From Halobacteriales archaeon QS_9_68_17 (GTDB taxonomy: Archaea; Halobacteriota; Halobacteria; Halobacteriales; Natronoarchaeaceae), in contig PXSA01000002.1 of NCBI GenBank assembly GCA_003023565.1, forward strand, positions 111,834 to 175,833: a DNA stretch of 64,000 bases. Reading direction: 5' to 3'. A program made the translations under genes and the position numbers. Below the pieces are notes generated by a model. It made no database searches, was not told the origin of the DNA, and saw nothing but the letters and a program-made list of their open reading frames with translations. Below are positions 53,486 through 61,734 of the stretch, piece after piece (position 1 is the stretch's first letter; each line of letters begins with the position of its first letter).

Positions 53486-53899
53486 ATGTACTCGCGGGAA
53501 CACGTCGCCATCGGCGCGGTCGTCTCGGGCCTCGGCGTCGCCGCGCTCCGGGCGGCGCTCCCGTCGCCGGCGCTCGCCGCGCTGTTCGCCTACGTCCTCC
53601 TGCTCTCGGTGTTCATCGACCTCGACCACTTCCTCGTCGCGCGCCGCCACGCGGGCGACTGGTCGCATCTGCGAGCCTGCGTCAGCGACCCCGTGTTCGC
53701 GTTCACCGAGCAGGACGAGGTGTTCGCGGGCGTCCCCGAACGGCGGATCCGGACCGAGCGCCTGCTGAGTCACGCGCTGGTCGGCGGGGCGCTCACGGCG
53801 GCGCTGGCGGCGGTGTCGGTGCCGGTCGCGCTGTTTACCGCCGCCGTCGTCTACGTCCACGTCGTCGCTGACCTGCTCCGTGACGCCGGGTTCGCGTAG
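53486..53899 (+). CDS. Small integral membrane protein (YdjM/metal-dependent hydrolase-like)
   Basis: 137 residues. Four helices with an early conserved HVAIGAVVSG, then SVFIDLDHFLVARRH, whose Asp-x-Asp-His pattern resembles membrane-bound metal-dependent hydrolases of the YdjM type. A C-terminal helix (AAVVYVHVVADLLRDAGF) supplies another His. The gene starts 1 nt after the preceding stop and is the last of the ctaB operon. The function is unknown. Confidence 0.7.
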   Translation: MYSREHVAIGAVVSGLGVAALRAALPSPALAALFAYVLLLSVFIDLDHFLVARRHAGDWSHLRACVSDPVFAFTEQDEVFAGVPERRIRTERLLSHALVGGALTAALAAVSVPVALFTAAVVYVHVVADLLRDAGFA

Positions 53900-53950
53900 C
53901 GCGGCCGGGTCCCCGCGGCCCGGACGCATGGTCGCGGACCCGCGTTCAGG

Positions 53951-54406
53951 TCACTGCTGGCTCGCGCGCGATAGCTCCGCCAGGAGGTCCGACGGGTTCC
54001 GGGTTCTGGGGGACCCCTCGGGGTCGGACAGCGGCGGCGCTTCCCACTCGGCGGGGACGTTCCAGAGTCCGTCGCGTCGCCGCTCCGGACGATCCAGTCG
54101 AAGCGGCAGTAGGGGTAGCCGTGGTCGTAGTCGGCCCGGCCCTGCATGGCGACGTCGAACTCACCGTTTCCGTAGTCGGTGTCCCGGCAGGTGCCGGTGT
54201 CTCTCTCGACGAGTTCGGCCTCGATGCCGAACGTCGAGAGGTGCTCGACGACCGCCCCCCCACCCGGACGTTCTTTCGCCCTCGTCTGACGACCTGCGGC
54301 CGCGACATCCGGCGATACCAGCGAGGCCCGCGGCCCCGAGCCCTCTAAGCAGTCGCCGGCGGTTCGTCGTCCGGTCCCTCACGTCTCCCGCACTGGGGAA
54401 CGACAT
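53951..54406 (-). pseudogene. Peptide ABC-transporter substrate-binding lipoprotein, reduced to its two ends
   Basis: The N-terminus is a Tat lipoprotein signal (TNRRRLLRGLGAAGLAGIAGC). After about 20 residues and a frame change near 54257 it continues directly with the C-terminus of a family-5 binding protein: EHLSTFGIEAELVERDTGTC, NGEFDVAMQGRADYDHGYPY, FDWIVRSGDATDS. A second frame change near 54063 follows, then VPAEWEAPPLSDPEG and DLLAELSRASQQ to the TGA at 53951-53953. Roughly 400 middle residues are deleted. Haloarchaeal versions normally precede their permease and ATPase genes; none is here. Confidence 0.8.
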
Positions 54407-54596
54407 AGAACACCAAGCAGAACGGTTATTGATAAAATATTAATGTGGTATTTCTTCACAGATTTACAAATCGGTATCGGCTCTCCGGGGTGGACGCAGG
54501 CGGAGAGATCACACTCTAACTCGCGGCCACGAGGCGATTTCACCATCTCGACACGTAGGATCCTCTGGGATCGGGAAGAAAGAGTTAAGTGAGATC

Positions 54597-54645
54597 GTAA
54601 AGCATCCTTTACTGTAAAGCGTCCTTTCCGGAAAGCGCGCTTTAC
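54597..54645 (+). promoter_or_regulatory. Three tandem 16-bp palindromic operator sites
   Basis: GTAAAGCATCCTTTAC (54597-54612), GTAAAGCGTCCTTTCC (54614-54629) and GGAAAGCGCGCTTTAC (54630-54645) are three dyads of the form GtAAAGC-NN-CTTTaC, spaced 16-17 bp apart. They end 8 nt before the ATG at 54654, over the expected TATA and transcription-start positions. The likely binder is the XRE-type regulator encoded two genes on (55067-55288) or a similar dimeric repressor. The region 54407-54596 is AT-rich with no ORF. Confidence 0.75.
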
Positions 54646-54653
54646 GATCAACC

Positions 54654-55070
54654 ATGACGCCCACCGGAACCTCCACGACGAATCGACTCTCCGAACGACG
54701 ACGGTACCGACGGCTGATGGTCGCCAGCGTCGTCGGCGCGGCCCTTGCCGCACTGGCGCTCAGGAACCTCGGCTATCCGGTCCTCAGCGAAGGCGTCTAC
54801 TGGGCCGGCATCCTCGCCTTCCTCGGCGTCTTGCGGCTGACGCCCGTCTCGCTGTTCGACGAGCGCGACCGCGCGCTCGAACGGCACGCGAGCCAGATCA
54901 CCCTCACCGCCGCCGCGGTCGTCCTGGTCCTCGGCGCGTCGGCGGCGAGGCTGCTCACGACGGCGACGACGTACGCCGTCCCGACGGTCGTCTGGGGCGC
55001 GCTCTACGGCTACGCCGGGCTGATCGCGGTCTTCGCGGCCGCGTATCTCTGGATGCGCTACCGGCCATGA
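54654..55070 (+). CDS. Four-helix membrane protein, DUF2178-like
   Basis: 138 residues. A basic N-terminus (about 1-20) is followed by four helices; the loop between helices 2 and 3 has LFDERDRALERHASQIT, the DERD motif typical of DUF2178 proteins. Such genes occur with an XRE regulator immediately downstream, exactly as here (ATGA overlap at 55067-55070). The pair heads an operon with an ABC exporter. The membrane protein may be the sensor or target of the regulator. Strongly regulated, judging by the operators upstream. Confidence 0.8.
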   Translation: MTPTGTSTTNRLSERRRYRRLMVASVVGAALAALALRNLGYPVLSEGVYWAGILAFLGVLRLTPVSLFDERDRALERHASQITLTAAAVVLVLGASAARLLTTATTYAVPTVVWGALYGYAGLIAVFAAAYLWMRYRP

Positions 55071-55288
55071 ACAACGACCTCCGCGCCCGGCGGGACCGCG
55101 CCGACCTGAGTCAGGCCGACCTCGCGGCGGCGGTCGGCGTCAGCCGCCAGACCATAAACGCCATCGAGCGCGACCGGTACGACCCGTCGCTCGAACTGGC
55201 GTTCGAACTCGCCGAGCACTTCGACTGCTGGATCGAGGACCTGTTCGACCCCGCGCTCGACGGGGACGGGTCCGGCGGCACCGAATAA
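55067..55288 (+). CDS. XRE-family helix-turn-helix regulator
   Basis: 73 residues, a single helix-turn-helix: LRARRDRADLSQADLAAAVG, then VSRQTINAIERDRYDPSLEL, and a C-terminal helix with FDCWIEDLFDP. The size and sequence match YozG/CopG-like XRE regulators that pair with DUF2178 membrane proteins. It is the prime candidate to bind the palindromes at 54597-54645 and control its own operon. The last residues are an acidic/Gly-rich tail. Confidence 0.9.
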   Translation: MNNDLRARRDRADLSQADLAAAVGVSRQTINAIERDRYDPSLELAFELAEHFDCWIEDLFDPALDGDGSGGTE

Positions 55289-55393
55289 GTGCCGAAGCGG
55301 GCCGTCCGCCAACGGGACGCCGCCGGCGTTCTCGCGCGGCCGCTCGCGTCCGCCGATCGAACCGCTTACTTCCGGTCCGGAACAGGCTCGGAT

Positions 55394-56377
55394 ATGGACG
55401 CGCTCGTCGCTGACGACGTGGAGAAACGGTACGGCGGGACCGCCGCACTCGACGGCGTCTCGCTGTCCGTGGCCGAAGGGGAGGTGTTCGCGTTGGTCGG
55501 ACCGAACGGCGCGGGGAAGACGACGTTCGTCCGCGCGTTGACGGGCACGACCCGGCCGGACGCGGGCGAGGTGTCCGTGCTCGGCGAGTCGCCCGCGGCG
55601 GTCGACGAGTCCCGCCTCGGCGTCCTCCCGCAGTCGTTCTCTCCGCCCGCCCGCCTGACAGCGCGCGAACTCGTCGACTACTACGCGGGCCTCTACGACG
55701 ACGCCCGCGGTACCGACGACGTGCTGGCGAGCGTCGGGATGGCCGACGCCGCCGACACGTGGTACGAGAACCTCTCCGGCGGCCAGCAGCGCCGGACCTG
55801 CCTCGGCGTCGCCCTCGTCAACGACCCCGACGTGCTCTTCCTCGACGAACCGACGACCGGCATCGACCCCGCCGGGCGACGCACCGTCCAGGAGCAGGTC
55901 GTCGACCTCGCCGCCGGCGGCGCGACGGTGTTGCTGACGACCCACGACATGGCCGAGGCGGAACGCGTCGCCGACCGCGTGGGGTTTCTCGCGGACGGCG
56001 AACTAATCGCCGTGGGAAGCCCCGCGGCCCTCGTCCGCGAACACGGCGGGGAGCGCCGCCTCGTGGTCGAGACCGACGCGGACGCGGACGCGCTCGGCGA
56101 CGCCGACTTCGCGGCGGAGTCCCGGGACGGCGAACTCGTCGCCTACGGCGTCGACCCGGCGGACATCGGCGTCGTCGTCCGCGCGCTGGACGACGCCGGC
56201 GTCGCCTACAGCGAACTCGTCTGGACGCAACCGGACCTAGAGGACGTGTATCTCGAACTCACCGGCGACCGGTACGCGCGCCGACCGGGGGCCGTCGCCC
56301 CCGGCGGGGAAGTCGGGACGGAACCGGCGGCGGGGACAGACCGGGGAGCGGAAGCGGGGACCGGAGGTGACCGGTGA
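55394..56377 (+). CDS. ABC transporter ATP-binding protein
   Basis: 327 residues from the ATG at 55394. Walker A is GPNGAGKT (36-43), the signature is LSGGQQRR, Walker B is VLFLDEPTTG and the switch His is in LTTHDMAE. The C-terminal 100 residues form an extra beta-rich domain as in exporters of the ABC-2 type, with a Gly/Ala-rich tail (about 305-327). The permease begins at the next codon (TGATG, stop and start sharing a base), so it is a two-gene exporter. The substrate is unknown; drug or antimicrobial export is common for this family. Confidence 0.93.
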   Translation: MDALVADDVEKRYGGTAALDGVSLSVAEGEVFALVGPNGAGKTTFVRALTGTTRPDAGEVSVLGESPAAVDESRLGVLPQSFSPPARLTARELVDYYAGLYDDARGTDDVLASVGMADAADTWYENLSGGQQRRTCLGVALVNDPDVLFLDEPTTGIDPAGRRTVQEQVVDLAAGGATVLLTTHDMAEAERVADRVGFLADGELIAVGSPAALVREHGGERRLVVETDADADALGDADFAAESRDGELVAYGVDPADIGVVVRALDDAGVAYSELVWTQPDLEDVYLELTGDRYARRPGAVAPGGEVGTEPAAGTDRGAEAGTGGDR

Positions 56378-57123
56378 TGGGCGCGCTCGCTCGCGTCGGC
56401 GCGGAGGCCGGGGCCGCGTGGCGCTCGTTCGTCCGCCGGCGCACCGCCGTCTTCTTCACCTTCTTCTTCCCGGTGATACTGATCGTCATCTTCGGCGCGC
56501 TCGTTCGGACCGACCCGACCGGCGCGGGCCTGTTCACCGAACCGGCGGGCTACTACGTGCCCGGCTATCTGGCCGTCGTCGTGCTGTTCACGCCCCTCTC
56601 GCGGGTCGGCAGCACCGTGGCGCGCCAGCGCGAGGGCAACCGCTTCGAGAAACTCGCGACGACGCCGCTCACCCGTGCCGAGTGGCTGGCCGCGCACACG
56701 CTTGTCAACGTCGCCATCATCGGCATCGCGAGCGCGCTGCTGTTGCTCGTCATCGCGCTCATCACCGACGCGCAGTTCGCCCTCTCGGCGTGGCTCGCCC
56801 CCCTCATCGCGCTCGGCGTCGCGCTGTTTTGCGGCGTCGGCGCGATACTCGGGGCCGTCGCCGACTCGCAGGACGGCGTCATCGCGGCGAGCAACACCAT
56901 CGCCCTGCCGATGCTGTTTCTCGCCGAGACGTTCGTCACGCCGGACCTCCTGCCGTCGTACGCCCTGCCGCTGGTCGACCTCCTACCGCTGACCTACTTC
57001 TCGCGAGGGGTCCGTGCAGTGACGTACTACGGGTCGTCGCCGGCGACCGACGCGGCGATACTGGCGGCGCTCGCGCTCGTCGGTTTCGCAGTCGGCGCGT
57101 ACGCCATCCCGCGGACCGACTGA
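56377..57123 (+). CDS. ABC-2 type permease
   Basis: 248 residues with six membrane helices: FFTFFFPVILIVIFGALV, then GYLAVVVLFTPLSRVGSTVA, ending with LTYFSRGVRAVTYYG and LALVGFAVGAYAIP. The loop ARQREGNRFEKLATTPLTR is the conserved ABC-2 cytoplasmic segment after helix 2. It forms the exporter with the ATPase just upstream. The ATG at 56377 is chosen; a GTG one codon earlier is also possible. Confidence 0.9.
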   Translation: MGALARVGAEAGAAWRSFVRRRTAVFFTFFFPVILIVIFGALVRTDPTGAGLFTEPAGYYVPGYLAVVVLFTPLSRVGSTVARQREGNRFEKLATTPLTRAEWLAAHTLVNVAIIGIASALLLLVIALITDAQFALSAWLAPLIALGVALFCGVGAILGAVADSQDGVIAASNTIALPMLFLAETFVTPDLLPSYALPLVDLLPLTYFSRGVRAVTYYGSSPATDAAILAALALVGFAVGAYAIPRTD

Positions 57124-57156
57124 AACGCGGTGCTCGACGGGTCAGCGACCGAGCGG

Positions 57157-57475
57157 TCACGCCAGCAGGTCGTCGTGGAGGCGAACGGCGCGGCGGTCCT
57201 CGTCGAACTCGACGACGCCGACGTCGACCGTCTTCGGGACGTGACCGTGATAGAGCGCCCTCGATGTCCGGGCGCGGTCCTTCGAGAGCGGCGTCCCGTC
57301 TCGTCCGCTTCCATCCGCGCGACCGCCGTCGAGAGGTCCGCGGGGGCGAGCACGCCGCCGCAGGTCCGCAGTGCGAGTAACGCGAAGCGGCGGTGTGAAC
57401 GGCTCAGTACCTCGTACACCACGGCATCGTCGTCTTCGGCCGTTACTCGATCCCTGAAACACGGGAACAGACCGG
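57157..57475 (-). pseudogene. DUF7344-like winged-helix protein, frameshifted
   Basis: Two frames combine: AVVYEVLSRSHRRFALLALR and APADLSTAVARMEADETG, then after a one-base shift near 57295 LSKDRARTSRALYHGHVPK and VGVVEFDEDRRAVRL. The second block with its H-x-H-x-P-K and GVVEFDE is the hallmark of the haloarchaeal DUF7344 regulator domain. A missing G in a GGGG run would restore the frame. The 5' end is unclear. If real, the gene is disabled; it may also be a sequence error. Confidence 0.65.
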
Positions 57476-57584
57476 CGCTCGCGCCGGACGGAACGCACGG
57501 ACGGTCCCCGGCGCACGGCCGGTCTCGCTCCGTTCATCAGGAACTACCGTTAGAGTCAAACTGTCGGACGTGGAACGGTCTTCC

Positions 57585-58001
57585 ATGAGCGTCGACCAGA
57601 CGCAGCGGTCCATTCGATGTCTCGTCGCCAAAGTCGGTCTCGACGGCCACGACCGCGGCGCACACGTCATCGCGCGGGCGTTCCGCGACGCCGGCTTCGA
57701 AGTTATCTACTCCGGGTTACACAAGGCTCCCGACGAGATCGTGCAGGCGGCGGTCCAGGAGGACGTCGACGTCCTCGGGATCTCCATCCTTTCCGGGGCG
57801 CACAACACGCTCGTTCCCAAGGTGATCGAGGGGCTGGAAGAGTACGACGCGTTCGAGGACACCCTGATCCTCGTCGGCGGGGTCATCCCCGACGAGGACA
57901 AGGCGGAACTCAAGGAGATGGGCGTCGCGGAGGTGTTCGGTCCCGGCACCAAGATGGCAGACACCATCCAGTTCGTCCGCGAAAACGTCCCCGAACGATG
58001 A
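57585..58001 (+). CDS. Methylmalonyl-CoA mutase, cobalamin-binding (C-terminal) subunit
   Basis: 138 residues. The B12 motif DGHDRG (20-25) with downstream SILSGAHNTLVPKVI and LVGGVIPDEDKAEL is complete, and the length is that of a free-standing small subunit. With the large subunit, encoded elsewhere, it isomerises methylmalonyl-CoA to succinyl-CoA in propionate metabolism. The start ATG at 57585 is preferred to the upstream GTG at 57570. Its stop overlaps the meaB start (ATGA, 57998-58001). Confidence 0.94.
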   Translation: MSVDQTQRSIRCLVAKVGLDGHDRGAHVIARAFRDAGFEVIYSGLHKAPDEIVQAAVQEDVDVLGISILSGAHNTLVPKVIEGLEEYDAFEDTLILVGGVIPDEDKAELKEMGVAEVFGPGTKMADTIQFVRENVPER

Positions 58002-59074
58002 GCGCCGACGTACGCGGACTCGTCGACGACCTGCTAGACGGCCACCAACGCGCGCTGGCGCGTACCATCACGAAGATCGAGAATCGCGAACCCGGCTACC
58101 GGGAACTCGTCTCCGCGCTGTACGAGCATACGGGCGACGCCGAGGTGGTCGGCGTCACGGGAAGCCCCGGTGCCGGGAAGTCGACGCTCGTGGACAAACT
58201 GACCGAGACGTACCGGGACCGCGGCCACACCGTCGGCGTCATCGCCGTCGACCCGTCGTCGCCGTACACCGGCGGCGCGGTGCTCGGCGACCGCATCCGC
58301 ATGGCGTCGAACGTCGGCGACATGGACGTGTTCTTCCGGTCGATGAGCGCCCGCGGCAACCTCGGCGGCATCTCCACCGCGACCGCGGACGCCGTCAAGG
58401 CCCTGGACGCGTTCGGCAAGGACAAGGTCATCGTGGAGACGGTCGGCGCGGGGCAGAACGAGATCGACATCGTCCGGACCGCGGACACCGTCGCCGTCCT
58501 CGTCCCGCCCGACAGCGGCGACGAGGTCCAGACGCTGAAGGCCGGTATCCTGGAGATCGGCGACGTGTTCGTCGTCAACAAGGCCGACCTGTCCGGTTCG
58601 GACCGCACGGTACAGGAGCTGAAAGAGATGATCCAGCTCGCGGGCGACACGGGGTCGCCGGCGAGCGGGGGCGGTCACCACGGCCCCGACCAGCACGCCC
58701 TCGGCGACGCGGGGGGCGACACCGGAGACACCGGGGCCGGAGCCGGGGCCGAGGACGACGGCTGGACGCCAAGCGTCGTCGAGACGGTCGCCACTGACGC
58801 GACGGGCATGGACGACCTGACCGACGCGCTCGCCGAGCACCGCGAGTACATGACCCGGAGCGGGCGACTGGACGAGAAGGCGCGCACCCGCACCGCCGAG
58901 GAGATCCGACTGCTCCTCCGCGAGGACGCGAGCGGCCTGCTCGAACGCGAACTCGACCGCCGCGGCGGCATCGACGCGCTGGTCGAGTCGGTCCGCGCCG
59001 GCGAGACGGACCCCTACGCCATCGCCGACGACGTCGTCTCCCCCATCGAGGAGTGTCTGGATGAGCGCGAGTGA
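57998..59074 (+). CDS. meaB: Methylmalonyl-CoA mutase-associated GTPase MeaB
   Basis: 358 residues. Walker A is GSPGAGKS (55-62), followed by VIAVDPSSPYTGGAVLGDR, VETVGAGQNEID and the specificity motif NKADLSGSD. MeaB protects and reactivates the B12 mutase, and gene fusion-like coupling to the small subunit fits. A Gly/His/Asp-rich insert of about 35 residues (GGGHHGPDQHALG onwards, about 230-262) interrupts the domain before WTPSVVETVATD and is probably surface-exposed. The C-terminal helical hairpin is intact. Confidence 0.93.
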   Translation: MSADVRGLVDDLLDGHQRALARTITKIENREPGYRELVSALYEHTGDAEVVGVTGSPGAGKSTLVDKLTETYRDRGHTVGVIAVDPSSPYTGGAVLGDRIRMASNVGDMDVFFRSMSARGNLGGISTATADAVKALDAFGKDKVIVETVGAGQNEIDIVRTADTVAVLVPPDSGDEVQTLKAGILEIGDVFVVNKADLSGSDRTVQELKEMIQLAGDTGSPASGGGHHGPDQHALGDAGGDTGDTGAGAGAEDDGWTPSVVETVATDATGMDDLTDALAEHREYMTRSGRLDEKARTRTAEEIRLLLREDASGLLERELDRRGGIDALVESVRAGETDPYAIADDVVSPIEECLDERE

Positions 59075-59111
59075 GGGGTCGCTTAAGTTCCTGGCAGTAG
59101 TATGACAGCGT

Positions 59112-60050
59112 ATGAAGCTACGACGACTCGCCGCCGTCGCCGCGGGCGGTCTCGGCGCGACAGCCTTCGCGAACGCAGCGCTCGCCCGGCGGGCCGACCC
59201 GCTCGACCCGCCGCTCCCCGGTGACCAGGGCACCTATCGATGGCGCGGCATCGACGTCGCCTACACCGAGGCGGGCGACCCCGAGGACCCCGACCTGGTG
59301 TTTCTCCACGGCGTCAACGCCGCCGGCACGAGCAGGGAGTTCGACGCCGTGTTCGAGCGCCTCGCCGAGCGCTACCACGCCATCGCGCTGGACCTACCCG
59401 GGTTCGGCCACTCCGACCGCCCGCCGCTGCTTTACTCGGCGTCGCTGTACGAGTCGTTCGTCGCCGACTTCCTCGCGGACCTCACCGAGGACGCCGTCTG
59501 CGTCGCCTCGTCGCTGACCTGTGCCTACGCCGTCAGCGCGGCCGACCGGACCGACGTGTCCCGTCTCGTGCTCGTCTGTCCGAGCGCGGACTCGATGGGC
59601 GACCGCGACGTGTTCCGCCGGTCGCTGCTGCGACTGCCGCTGGTCGGCACCGCCGCGTTCAACTTGATCGCCAGCAAGCCGTCGATACGGTACTTCAGCG
59701 CCGACCACGGCTACTACGACTTGTCGAACAAGCCCGAGGAGGAGGTCGAGTACCAGTGGCAGAGCGCTCACCAACCCGGCGCGCGCTACGCGCCGGCGTC
59801 GTTCGTCAGCGGCTTCCTCGACTCGAAGACGGACCTCGCCGCAGCGGTCGGCGACCTCGACGTGCCGGTGACGCTCGTCTGGGGCCGGGAAGCGGAGATC
59901 AACCCCCTGTCGGAGGGGCGCGACCTCGCGGAGGCGGCGGACGCGCGCCTCGTCGTCGTCGACTACGCGCGCCTGCTTCCGCACGCGGAACACCCCGACG
60001 AGTTCCTGGACGCCGTCGAGCCGGCGCTACCGCGGGTCGAACGCGAGTAA
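59112..60050 (+). CDS. Alpha/beta-hydrolase
   Basis: 312 residues. An N-terminal hydrophobic stretch (AAVAAGGLGATAFANAAL) is a possible membrane anchor or signal. The fold shows LVFLHGVNAAG, ALDLPGFGHSDRPP, a putative nucleophile in CVASSLTCAYAVS and a late His in LLPHAEHPDEF. The usual G-x-S-x-G elbow is degenerate (A-S-S-L-T), and the acid position reads REAEINPL. Catalysis is thus plausible but atypical. The gene converges on the OB-fold gene with a 24-bp overlap. Confidence 0.82.
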   Translation: MKLRRLAAVAAGGLGATAFANAALARRADPLDPPLPGDQGTYRWRGIDVAYTEAGDPEDPDLVFLHGVNAAGTSREFDAVFERLAERYHAIALDLPGFGHSDRPPLLYSASLYESFVADFLADLTEDAVCVASSLTCAYAVSAADRTDVSRLVLVCPSADSMGDRDVFRRSLLRLPLVGTAAFNLIASKPSIRYFSADHGYYDLSNKPEEEVEYQWQSAHQPGARYAPASFVSGFLDSKTDLAAAVGDLDVPVTLVWGREAEINPLSEGRDLAEAADARLVVVDYARLLPHAEHPDEFLDAVEPALPRVERE

Positions 60051-60422
60051 GCGCCGGTCCGTCGTCGCCGACCGCGCGGTCGTCAGTTCGACCGGCATCC
60101 CCCGCTCCAGTTCTTCCGGGTCGGCTTCCCGTAGCTGACCGGTGATCCGGACCGGACCGAACGACGCGATGGCCGTGACGTACGGCGTGTCCTCGCTGAA
60201 CGACGGCGTCGCGACGTGTGTGACCGTGTACGTCCGCAGTTCGCCCGCGTCGGGCAGCGGCGTCTCGGTCAGGTCGGAACCCCCGCAGTCGGGACAGACC
60301 CGCCTCGGCGGCACCGAGCCGTGGCCGCTGTCGCACTCCAGATAGTAGCCCTCGCCCTCGGCGACGGCGTCGACGAAGTCGTCGAACCCCTCGTCGCGCG
60401 CGCCGGTGGGGTCCGCGCTCAT
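60027..60422 (-). CDS. Zinc-ribbon OB-fold protein (DUF35), thiolase partner
   Basis: 131 residues. An N-terminal zinc ribbon (YLECDSGHGSVPPRRVCPDC, with the first Cys pair incomplete: one Cys and a His) is followed by the OB-fold (LRTYTVTHVATPSF; SFGPVRITGQL). DUF35 proteins bind acyl-CoA and assemble with thiolases and HMG-CoA synthase in archaea. It follows the thiolase gene by 55 nt on the same strand, so the two form a complex-encoding pair. Confidence 0.88.
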   Translation of the reverse strand: MSADPTGARDEGFDDFVDAVAEGEGYYLECDSGHGSVPPRRVCPDCGGSDLTETPLPDAGELRTYTVTHVATPSFSEDTPYVTAIASFGPVRITGQLREADPEELERGMPVELTTARSATTDRRLLAFDPR

Positions 60423-60477
60423 GCTTCCACCTCCAGAGCGTCGCTCTGGCGTCGTCGCACTCGCCCGCGACGCTCCC

Positions 60478-61647
60478 TCATGCGACCACCTCCTCGACGA
60501 CGTGAACCAGACAGCTCGCGACGGTTCCGCCCGCGTTGTGCGCGAGCCCCACGGTGCCGTCCGCCACGGCGTCGCTGTTGACGTGGTCGCCGCGAAGCAG
60601 TTTCGTTATCTCGGCCACCTGCGCGGTGCCCGTCGCGCCGACCGGGTGGCCCTTCGCCTTCAGGCCGCCCGAGAGGTTGACGGGGAGGTCCCCCTCCGCG
60701 GTCGTCTCGCCGCGGCGGGCCGCGCCGATCCCCTCGCCCGTCTCGTAGAACCCCATCGACTCCAGCGCGAGCACCTCCGCGATGGTGAAGCAGTCGTGGA
60801 CCTCGACGAAGTCCACGTCGCCCGGGCCGATGCCGGCGTCCTCGTAGGCCTCTTTTGCCGCGCTGTTCGTCGCCGGCGTGCGGGCGAGGTACTCGCGGTC
60901 CTGCAGCGCCATGTCGTCGCCGCCCTGTCCCGACCCGGTGACGGCGACGGGGGCGTCCACGTCGTTCGCCTCGGCGTACGCCTCGCTGACCAGCACCAGC
61001 GCGCTCGCCCCGTCGCTGATCGGACAGGAGTCGTAGAGCCCGAGCGGTTCGGACACCGGCGGGGCCTCCAGCACGTCGTCGACGCTGATCGGGTCCTGAT
61101 AGTGCGCGAGTTCGTTGCCTATCGCGTGCTCGTGGTTCTTGACGGCGACGTGGGCCAGGTCATCGCGGTCGCCGCCGTACTCGTCGAAGTACGCCTGCGC
61201 CATCAGCGCGTACGCGCCGGGGAACGTCACGCCCTGCCGGACCTCCCACAGTTCGTCGGCGGCGATGGCGAGCGCCTCCGTCGCGCCGGCGGTGCCCAGG
61301 TTCGTCATCCGCTCCGCGCCGCCGACGAGGACGACGTCCTCCTCCCCGTTGCGGACGTCGCGTACCGCCGACCGGAGCGCCGCGCTGGAGGACGCGCAGG
61401 CGCTCTCGTACCGGGTCGCCGGCGCTCTGACGCCGGCTGCTTCGGCCATCAGCGGCCCCTGGTGGCCCTGTCGTTCCGCCAGTTCCCCCATGAAGTTCCC
61501 GTATCGGAGCGACTCCACGTCCGACCGGGAGACGCCGGCGTCCGCGAACGCGTCGTCGCTGGCGTCCCCGAACAGGTCCCGTCCCGTGCGCTCCGGAGCG
61601 TTCCCGAACTCGGTGACGCCGACGCCGGCGATTCGTACCTCTGTCAT
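60478..61647 (-). CDS. Thiolase-family acetyl-CoA acetyltransferase
   Basis: 389 residues. The nucleophile is in YESACASSSAALR (residue about 84), with VEVHDCFTIAEVLALE, NLSGGLKAKGHPVGATG and a late NAGGTVASCLVHV. This is the archaeal SCP-x/thiolase type that works with DUF35 proteins. It forms acetoacetyl-CoA from two acetyl-CoA, the first step of the mevalonate route, or cleaves 3-ketoacyl-CoA; the direction is not decided by sequence. Confidence 0.92.
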   Translation of the reverse strand: MTEVRIAGVGVTEFGNAPERTGRDLFGDASDDAFADAGVSRSDVESLRYGNFMGELAERQGHQGPLMAEAAGVRAPATRYESACASSSAALRSAVRDVRNGEEDVVLVGGAERMTNLGTAGATEALAIAADELWEVRQGVTFPGAYALMAQAYFDEYGGDRDDLAHVAVKNHEHAIGNELAHYQDPISVDDVLEAPPVSEPLGLYDSCPISDGASALVLVSEAYAEANDVDAPVAVTGSGQGGDDMALQDREYLARTPATNSAAKEAYEDAGIGPGDVDFVEVHDCFTIAEVLALESMGFYETGEGIGAARRGETTAEGDLPVNLSGGLKAKGHPVGATGTAQVAEITKLLRGDHVNSDAVADGTVGLAHNAGGTVASCLVHVVEEVVA

Positions 61648-61734
61648 TGACGATCGTAGGCGACCGAGCCTGTAAAGGCTGCCGCCCGCGACCCGTTTCG
61701 TGGGGTTTCTAAGGGTCCGCTCCCTACTGCCGCC

